DNA of 64,000 nucleotides from Alligator mississippiensis (lineage: Eukaryota > Chordata > Crocodylia > Alligatoridae), in assembly GCF_030867095.1 (NCBI RefSeq), contig NC_081824.1, forward strand, positions 140,707,433 to 140,771,432, written 5' to 3'. Shown here piece after piece: positions 56,026-64,000 of this stretch (within the stretch, counting starts at the first letter, position 1; every line of letters begins with the position of its first letter). Below the pieces are notes generated by a model that worked only from the letters and a program-made list of their open reading frames with translations, made no database searches and was not told the DNA's origin. The translations under genes were made by a program, and so were the position numbers.

Positions 56026-56344
56026 GCCAAATCCAGAGAAGGACCTATGTGCCTGAAGCACAACTTAACTTGAACGCAGGTACTAAAGTTCAAATGAGCA
56101 AGCCACAAACTGCTTTCACCCACCGTTTACTGTAAGGTGGGTGAAGTCAAAGACTCAGATTCAATTCCTTCCTCAGTACAGAGTAGATTCAAACCCAGAG
56201 CTCCCACTTTCCAGAACAATACCATAATCTGCATATTATAGGGTAGGATGTGGGCACTCTCCACCCTTGGTACTGAAGCTGTGCCATTGTACATGGCCAA
56301 CAATATACATTCATAGGAGAGAAAGTTAGAAGAGGGAGCATGAC

Positions 56345-56425
56345 TCAGTAGTCTAGTGATGAGGACACTCCCATGGGAGAGGGAAGTCCTAAATTCTGAT
56401 CTCTGCTTCCAGGGATTGCTTATGC
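56345..56425 (+). mobile_element. tRNA-like SINE head
   Basis: CAGTAGTCTAGTGATGAGGA resembles an A-box region and AAATTCTGATCTCTGC occupies the B-box position. It is similar in layout to 24915-24965. Degenerate. Confidence 0.4.
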
Positions 56426-56429
56426 ATTT

Positions 56430-59400
56430 TGCAGTTACTGGATGATACATAACAGTGTTGGAGGCAGGGACTGGAGCCGAGCACTTGCCTTTTTAAAGTA
56501 ACTTAAGGATTTTGGTAGCTTTAAAAAAAATATTACTCATGGTCACTAATGGTAATGTACCTTTTATAAAGACAGAAAGATTAAAAGGGATTTTAAAATA
56601 TGGAACGAAAGAGCAGATCGAGGATTTTGCACAGTAAGGCATTTTATTTAGTAAGTAGTGAATTTGGATTAGGTTTTAGAGAACTTTTGTGTCTTGGACC
56701 TGTTGAGCTGAAGTTTTGCTTAATGTAACCCATAGAGAGCACAGGCAAAGTCACCGCAACTAGCAATGTCAATATTTGGAGAGGATGTGAATGATAACTT
56801 TAGAATAAATGAAATGTAGATGCCCTTATTGGATTAAATTGCATATGAAACTGAACATCTTGAAAATAAACTACAATAAAAACATGAACATATTTATTAG
56901 GGTAACGCTATATGAAATCCAGATAGACAAATTATAAATATAAATAATGGAGCCTAGATAGTGAAATCCTACTGAAATTTAAGAGCTACAAGTTAACATC
57001 CTGGCATTGCCTGAATGAGTTTTTTAAATGATAGCACAAAAGCACATTTTAAAAACTCATGTCCTGCTGCACGATTATGAAAGGAAACTGCAGAATTACT
57101 GTCCCACTTTTATGAGCAGGACCTTGTCTGTTACAGCTATGTATGCACTAGAGACTTATAAAAGGGCAGGGAAGGGTAGAGGTAAGATGAAAATACGACT
57201 TTTCTCAACAATATTATATTAAAACAGTTAATATCCATATTTTAGTTCTACCATTTTAATTTAATATATTCCATTTATATAGAAAGCATAAATAATCCTT
57301 AATTTACAGTTTTGTATTACTCATATTTAAGAGAGATACACTCAAGTACAGCTAGCTAAAACCTTAAATATATTCTAACCTGGTTTCTTTAAAAAAAAAA
57401 AACCCAAATACCAACACCCCCCCACAAAAAACCTACAGCTTAATTTCCAGAAGATGCACTCATTTCACAAATAAAAGGGGAAAAAGCTCCCAACCAACAA
57501 ACCAAAGTAAATGGGTTTTTTTCCTCAGACATAAGTAATCAAAGTTATAGTGGAAACAATGGTAGAGAATCACCTGATGTGCAAAACAAACCAAATGATG
57601 GTACCTGTGAACTGTATCTCGCACACAAAAAAAAACCCATCGTGTCATTCAATACTGTAGTTTCATCTTTGGTTCTTTTCTGAACATGTAATATCAGCTA
57701 ATGCACTTTTACAAAGTTTCATTTTTCAATTAATATGTTTTATTTCATACTTGTTCCAAGTTGAAACAAGAGCTATATTTGCAGCTAAGGAAAGCAAAGA
57801 TGAAACTTTGTTCTCTCTTTTGTGCTCAGCCGTACAATTTATTTTTCTCCTGGCAACAGATTTTAAATCTCTTTGCCTTTTTTTTTTTTCATGGGAACTG
57901 TTTGGTAAGTGCCGACTTTAGAGCTGACAAAGCTTTGTGTGGTTTTTTTCCTTTGCCTGGTTTCTGTGTCTGTGTGTGCAGGCATGCATTCATTAACGTA
58001 ATTCCTCAACATTCAACAAGAGCACATCATAAACCAGGGGAAAAAAAGGCTCATAAATATTTAGATCCTCCCGTCTACCTTCCATACTAAAGTGAAAAAG
58101 AGTATTTAGTAGGGACTTGGTCTGAGTTAATCTGCATGTGAATTGAAAGGGGGTACAAAAGGATGAAAAGGTGGTGGAAACTAGCATACAAACCCCATAG
58201 TCTCCAGGGGGTCATTCATCTTGTTCTTGTCAATACAATCTCAGTCTCACTGCTTGGCTGTTTTCTGCGCATGACCAAATAGACTAGCTTTACAAAGAAA
58301 ATGTTGCAAAGGATGTGCGTGTTTTGTTCCTGTTTGGTTCTGTCATGTAATTTTTGTGGAGGAGAAGGAAAGTACCTCACATTTTGGGAGTAACTGGCTT
58401 CTCTAATAGCCGCTTTGCATGTTTGCAGCCCACACACTGACATCTGAACTTAGTAATTTACATAAATAGACAAACAGAATGAGTGTGAAGCAATTTTTGG
58501 ATGATAATTAATGATGGAAAACACTTTGCATTTCAGAGTCTACCTCCCTTCCCACAGTGCTTATATAAGAATCTTAGACATTTTAGTCTTATTTGGCATA
58601 CAGTTGAAAGATTATATTATGAGCTTATTTACTGTGAATCAAAATTGAAGTCTGTGTTTCTGTCAAAAAAGTCCACAATATCAAACGTATCCCTGATATG
58701 GTATTGAAAAGAAGCCCAATAATCATCTTATAGGAAATAAGTGCCTTTCTTCCCAGGAATTCAGCAAAGGGTTAATCCAGGAACTTCTGCTATAATATAT
58801 CCACAGTTCTGCATCAAATGTTATTTTAAAGAACTCTGAGATTTTTCAAAGTGAAAGCAGCTTTTATACGTACAATAGTATATCAGTCTTATTTTACTGC
58901 TATTGAAAAAAACCCAAACTAATGAAAAAGGATTACAAATTTTTCTAATGACTTGGTACTTACAATTACTATGTTTAGATTGTTGTCTTACCCAAATGGA
59001 CCCAAAGACCACTAAATTGTGTGAGCGGGGAGGTTTCAGATAATGGTTCTGTATGTGATAGAACTACGGATCAGACATCAGCAGGCCACAGTGGACCTTT
59101 TCTGGTTGTTTGAACAAGTCCAGAAGGCAGTCAAGTTGAAAAAATTAATGTAAATTGTTCTTTCATTTAATGAACTCTGTGTACAATGTGGAGGTAAAAG
59201 GGAGAAACAAATAAATACATTAAAGAAAGGCCTGTCCCATCACAAAATATTTTAACATTTTAAATTGTTTAAACTTTTATTAATTTACTATGTTGGGCTC
59301 TTGCTGATACTAGCATGCTGGCAGCTAGCTGCCCGACTAGCATAAAGTAGACAAGTTTAAGAAAATGTAACTTGATTTCCACAGTTAAGTCTTTTCTCCA

Positions 59401-59600
59401 TTAAAATAAGCACTCAATATTTTTTTATTATTAGCTTTAACAAAGGCATGTTTAAAGAACTCCATTATTAGTAAAAAGCAGTAAATGTATAAATATAGCC
59501 TTGGTCATAGAGCACAATGCAATTGACCCCATTCATTACTTATCATCTTACTGCTGTCACTGCCTCAAAGAACTTCATCCATTCTGAAATGTTATTAATG
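56430..59600. other. 3.2-kb AT-rich stretch free of recognisable repeats
   Basis: No transposon ends or SINE boxes recognised. The part from about 57750 to 58110 is less monotonous than its surroundings and could be a conserved noncoding element. ORFs of up to 109 codons (57761-58090) show no domain. Confidence 0.45.
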
Positions 59601-59607
59601 GTATACC

Positions 59608-59784
59608 CAGAGCCAGACATGGGCATGGGCGAATTGGGCAGCTGCCCAGGGACCGGAAAGAAAAGAGGCCCAAAAATGGTAATTTTTTTTCCATTGTCCA
59701 ATTATTATTATCATCATCTCTGGCGAAGGAGGGCCTGATACTAAAAGTGTGCCTGGGGCCGCCAGGAGTCTAGGTACGGTGCTG
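59608..59784. mobile_element. 177-bp hAT MITE
   Basis: Flanked by GGTATACC (59600-59607) and GGTATACT (59785-59792), an 8-bp duplication with one transition. The termini CAGAGCCAGACATGG and, inverted, CAGCACCGTACCTAG fit the CAG-N-GCC form of hAT ends. No coding capacity. Confidence 0.78.
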
Positions 59785-59792
59785 GGTATACT

Positions 59793-62698
59793 ACATCTAT
59801 ACTCAGAGGGTGAGGGCTCATTTCAGAGTCAGCCAACGGGATAAGTGTTTACAAACTGCACAATGGAGCAGAATAGATGGGATTAATGCAACCATATTAA
59901 TGCAAGCCAGCAGTATAACATCTGCCAGAAATATTTCACCTAGAAGAAATGATGAAGAGGGAGGTATGTTTAAAGAAGGATCTTACAGTGTTCTGCCTGG
60001 AGAAACAGATGCCTAAGAGTTAATGCCTGCCTGTAAAACTCTGGGAACCAGTAGCTTTCCTTGAGGTTAAAGGAAAACTGAGCTTAGCTGTCTGTCCTAA
60101 CCCTCTCTTCTTTTTGGAAGGCAAAGTAGTTTGCAAGGTTGGCAACAAATGTGAGGGACTTTCCAGGCCTTCCTCAGGGAAAGAAAGCTGCTTAGGAATA
60201 GACTAGTTAACACCTGAGTCGGTGTTCATCTTCTGTGGGTTCTTTGTAGTTTTATTTTGATTAAAGAGAGTTGTCCCTACCTTGCCCTGAGGAGCATTTT
60301 CTTCATAGTTCTTGCCCTGACCTGTTGTGTTGGTGGATGTTGTCATAATAGGACTGAACATCAGTTTATAAATCACAAAAACCAGCATGAGTGTGTCAGC
60401 TACAAAACTGGATATTGGATTACAATGCCTAGGAAAGTGAAACCAGCAGTAGTTTGCTGTTTGTGATCAGAGGACAGCAGTCTGTTACTTAAATCTGGAG
60501 GTGGAGCCACAGGCTGGAAAAACAAAATAAAAATTAGCATGCCTAGTGGCTCTCAAAAAAACTTGAGGGAGTTAATAGTACATAACCTTTAAAACTAGAC
60601 ACAGTTATGTAAACACATGAAAGGGTGCAGAAAATGGGTCATGTAACCCTAGCAGATCTAAATAAATATACTTTCCTTAATAATTTTGTTGGGAGAGACT
60701 TCCCAGAGTTCTAACAGTCATCCTTAATTCAGTAGTGGTACTGTAAATTTTGTGAAAGAAAGCTATTTAGCTTGCCACTGGCCAATGAAGACATAACCTT
60801 AACAAATCTGTCTTTTAAAATGTGTTAACTTATTTAAAAAATTATAATGCACATATATGACATTTTACATGTTTATAAATAAGTTTGAATCTTGTAGAAT
60901 CAGCTGTTTAGAGACAGGCAAACAAAAGCCCCATTTGAATATATCAGAAGTATATTGTTTCTCTCTCCTCCCCAGTCAAAACTCAAACAGTTCATCTGGT
61001 TTTGTTCAGCTTTCCGAAAACCTCTCACCTTTAGATTGAGATCAATGATGGAAAATTTCAGTCTGAAAGAAATATTAGAAAAAATTATGAGAACTGGAGA
61101 GGAGACTATCAGAATGGAACTGTCATTTCCAAACACTTCAGTCTTATCTATGGTGCCTGTTACACTAGATAGCTCCAGTGATAATTTCAGTTCTGTTGAT
61201 TACAGGTTACTTTAGCTTGCTCTTATGCCCTAACTAGACTTTCAGTTTAGTCTGCCATCCCCTCCAATGCATTTAATACCATGAGTTCTTGTCTGTACAT
61301 TCTTGAAAAACATCCTTGTGGGATAGCATTTTAATCAGTGGCACCACACCGTGATCAGGTGAGTAAGATTACCTTTCTACCTATACCTGCATAATACCTA
61401 TTGTACGCAGGCACCTCCTAGACAGTCTAATCCTGCAAGTCTTTATTCAGACGGGCAGTTGTTTACATGCAGCAGAATGAGTTATACTTTCTGTCACAAA
61501 CCTGCCACCCAGATTACTGTTCAGAACTAAAAGCATGAAGCTCATTTGCTACAGTTTTATTACATTTGTCATTTGATAAAATCTTTCAAATACGTATATG
61601 AGTGTAAATCAATGATGTGAAAAGGTATTAAACTCCCCCAGACTACGCTAAGTTCATGCTTATGTAACCTTTCTTCAGAGTTCCTGATACGCAGGCCCAT
61701 TTAACCTTGTAGCTATCCTTATAATACATATAAATACTAGTTTACATAGGGGGTCTTTATATATTGTTTCCAATTATCTTGTTTTGGATAGGAATGTACA
61801 TCTTGTGCATTTTCCCCTGCAACTAGACATCTTTCTATTAAACTAGTGACCAGTATATCACTAAATAAACAGACATGCAACCCTGGATCAAGTGATTGGG
61901 CTGTGTTTTATTCTGGGGGACCTGGCTTCCTTTTGAGCTGTAACAGCTGATACCTTTTGGCTTTAAGCCCAGGATCCTGTTTACTGGGACTGCCGTGATT
62001 CCTCCTTGGAGGTCCAATGACAGTCAAAAAAAAAGGCACTGGCTAAATCTGTTCAGAAGTGCTAATACATAAGGCACATATTTTTTAATGCTTCCTGTAA
62101 CTTCAGAGGAGATCCTGAGGTATATCCAAATCCTTCAGTAATCATTCTTTGCACTTATATATAAAGGTTTTCATCTAAGCAAACGTCTTAAAGTAGTTTA
62201 GTAAAAAGCATTTCATGGCTTTTGAAATGTAAAAGTGGTGGAAAAGACCCTAGGGCATCTCAGTACTACAAAGCATATGGCTGCTATGTTCCAGTGGAGA
62301 ACTCCCAAGTTCAGCTGCAAGCGTGAAGGAAAGTTTGGGCAAGAATGAAGGAAATAAGCAGGGCCCCATCTTCCTCTCGCGTAGAAAATACCGGAGAAAA
62401 ATACCACAGAGAATGTTGTGATGTTAGACACTGTTTCTGCTGCTCCCTCTTTTGAGGAAGGATGTGAACCCCCATGTGCACTCACTTACCTATGAATTGA
62501 TAAAGCAGGAAGCCAGGCCTCTAAACACACTGGAGTATGACAATTTGCATGAAAAAAATCAAACCATAAGGGCATCTGTATACAGAACCAATAAGCACAG
62601 TAGTGTTGCATGGCTGTCCTTTGCTTTGGCTGAATGCTTTTGAGTAAATGCAGTTGATCTCCTAGAGCTTTTTGAGACTTTTGTAACTTACCCTGAGC
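59793..62698. other. AT-rich spacer, no gene seen
   Basis: Frames of 60-90 codons occur on both strands, for example 60955-61215, without domain similarity or recognisable splice organisation. No transposon end recognised. Confidence 0.5.
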
Positions 62699-62699
62699 A

Positions 62700-62935
62700 T
62701 GTCCTAACATTCATTAATGTGCTGTAGTTACTGTGCATTTAGTTTAGTACTTTCTTAATGACCGAATACACAGTAACTACATTTACTGTGTAGTAGTGCC
62801 AGCACATTTTTTTGTAACACTTACTGTGCAGTAGCCTAATAATGCTGTGCAGTAGGTTATTAGCATGGTTTTTGACAGTCTCACTACTGCACAGTATTAT
62901 TAGGCTACCGTCCAGGAAGCGTCTTGTGTAGATGT
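62700..62935. mobile_element. hairpin-forming MITE relic (TTACTGTGCAGTA family)
   Basis: The right end GTGTAGATGTGACC resembles the TCTACAC-type end of the 53-kb cluster. Two hairpins are present: GTAGCCTAATAATGCTGTGC plus AGTAG (62831-62855) pairs with 62884-62908 at 24 of 25 positions, and ACACAGTAA (62768-62776) pairs with TTACTGTGT (62783-62791). The left end is not clear. Confidence 0.6.
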
Positions 62936-63100
62936 GACCACAGTTTGTTTCTTTCCAAGCCTTCTACCAGAAGGGGAAAATCTGTGGTTATAAAATGTAA
63001 AGAATGCTGAGGCAAGGATTTGGGGTCCCGGGAGGTGAGCTGTCTGCTGAGAGCCTATATTTGGGATGTGCAGAAAGACTGCCAAGGCTCACCGATCCCT

Positions 63101-63220
63101 CAGTGGTTTTCAAACTGTTTTGCAGAACCCTGGGGTTCCATGAAGAGACTGGAGGTAATGGTGAAGTGGGGCAGGAGTGGTATGCCACCCTTGCCAGGCT
63201 GGGTTGACTGGCTTTGCATC
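63101..63220 (+). mobile_element. hAT element left end
   Basis: CAGTGGTTTTCAAACTG followed by AGAACCCTGGGGTTCC is the usual form of a hAT terminus and subterminal region (compare 16942). No right end is seen in the window; a CR1-clade LINE begins about 20-40 bp further on and may lie inside this element. Confidence 0.6.
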
Positions 63221-63239
63221 AAACAGACTAGGATTCGTG

Positions 63240-64000
63240 AACCTGAGATGGGGAAAGTATGAGGTCAGCAGAACTAAGCTGCTAGACTTCAAAAAGGCAG
63301 ATTTCAACTGATACAAGGAGTTAATGGGCATGTTGCCATGGGAAGACAGATTGAAGGATAAGGCACCCAAGAGGGCTGGAAGCTTCTAAAGGGCACACTA
63401 TTGGCAGCCCAACAAGAAACTGTTCTGATACGATGGAAGTATAAGAAGAATGGCAAGAGACCAATGTGGCTGCATGAGGAGCTTCTTGGATGCCTCAAAT
63501 GCAAAAGGAAAGCATATGGGCAATGGAAAGGTGGATAGGTCATTAAGGAAGTATACCAGGAAACAACAAGAACTTGCAGGAACAAAATCAGGAAGGCAAA
63601 GGGGCGGGGGGGGCGCATAAAAATGAGCTGTGAGGGAAGTTAAAGACAACAAGGAGAGGTTTTATAAGCATGTTAACCAGAAAAAAAGGCCCAGAAAATT
63701 GCAGGTTCACTGTTAAATAGCCGGCATGGAGAACTCTAACAGAAGCTGCAAGGGAGACAGAGCTACTTGACAGTTACTTTGCTGTTAACCTGCCACCAGA
63801 CACCTAATAAAGACTACTTGGATAAGGAAGGGGTGAGATAACAAAAAAACTAGAGAGCTCTTAATGAATGAATTCAAGTCGGCAGGGCCTAATGAACTTT
63901 ATGCCAGGGTACTACAGGAACGGGCAGACAACATCTCTGAACCCTTGGCAGTGATCTTCACGAATTCATGGGAGATGGGCGAGGTACCAGAAGACTGGAA
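63240..64000 (+). pseudogene. CR1-clade LINE ORF2 fragment, copy F, cut by window edge
   Basis: Plus-strand translation gives KLLDFKKADFN (near 63280), RWKYKKNGKRPMWLHEELLG (near 63430) and TRTCRNKIRKAKGRG (near 63570). It then gives a DSYFAVNLPP block (near 63765), and finally EPLAV.F.NSWEMGEVPEDW at the right edge, where the RT fingers begin. The order is endonuclease tail, linker, RT start. Several stops and frameshifts are present, including one at a G run at 63601-63616. The RT core lies outside the window. Confidence 0.75.

Noticed and set aside
60955..61215. 86-codon plus-strand frame as an exon
   Set aside because: It is preceded by a CTCCTCCCCAG acceptor-like sequence, which drew attention, but there is no recognisable protein similarity and no clear donor. 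Without alignment or RNA data it cannot be supported.

Overview
The window reads as vertebrate nuclear DNA, almost certainly from a non-avian sauropsid and most likely a crocodilian or turtle. The evidence is several CR1 LINEs (ORF1 esterase tail, APE-type endonuclease, FADD-type reverse transcriptase, 3' ends made of ATTCATAG-like octamers), old L2/L3-like LINE relics, MIR/CORE-SINE pieces, and many short TIR DNA elements (hAT with 8-bp duplications, TTA-duplicating elements). No L1, Alu, bacterial or plasmid-like organisation is visible. I found no host protein-coding exon that I could defend. All real coding signal is decayed retrotransposon.

Layout. 1-12.4 kb is AT-rich intergenic DNA with small MIR/SINE pieces, a 228-bp TTA-flanked MITE (2169-2396) and a GC-cored TIR element (9992-10719). 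12.4-24.1 kb is a nested retroelement pile. An old L2/L3-like LINE (+) is split by a hAT element (14601-16078) and by a second hAT (16942-23508). The second hAT contains a minus-strand CR1 (17121-18720 plus 21944-23440), which is itself split by a plus-strand CR1 (18721-21943). 24.4-36.3 kb holds another hAT-like element, tRNA-like SINE heads, a (GT)23 microsatellite, a long minus-strand CR1 (26480-29870), a MITE (29996-30919), a small hAT MITE with a perfect duplication (31298-31560), a truncated CR1 (33302-33972) and a 2.25-kb GC-cored TIR element (34020-36270). 36.3-56 kb is AT-rich spacer carrying further TIR elements (40464-41138, 44130-45049, 47875-48307, 51130-51566, 53063-53612, 53792-54916), a Helitron-like candidate (42286-42968), a hairpin insertion with a 10-bp target duplication (49869-50004) and a degenerate minisatellite (52080-52540). 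56-64 kb is mostly repeat-poor, apart from a 177-bp hAT MITE (59608-59784), a hairpin MITE (62700-62935), a hAT end (63101) and a CR1-clade LINE that runs off the right edge.

Relationships. Nothing here forms an operon or pathway. What links the elements is insertion history: the nest gives a relative chronology of LINE, then hAT, then CR1, then CR1. The TIR elements share a common design of AT-rich conserved ends around an unrelated GC-rich core. Every LINE ORF carries stops, frameshifts or truncation, so none looks able to move on its own proteins. The short ORFs in the GC-rich cores are compositional accidents.
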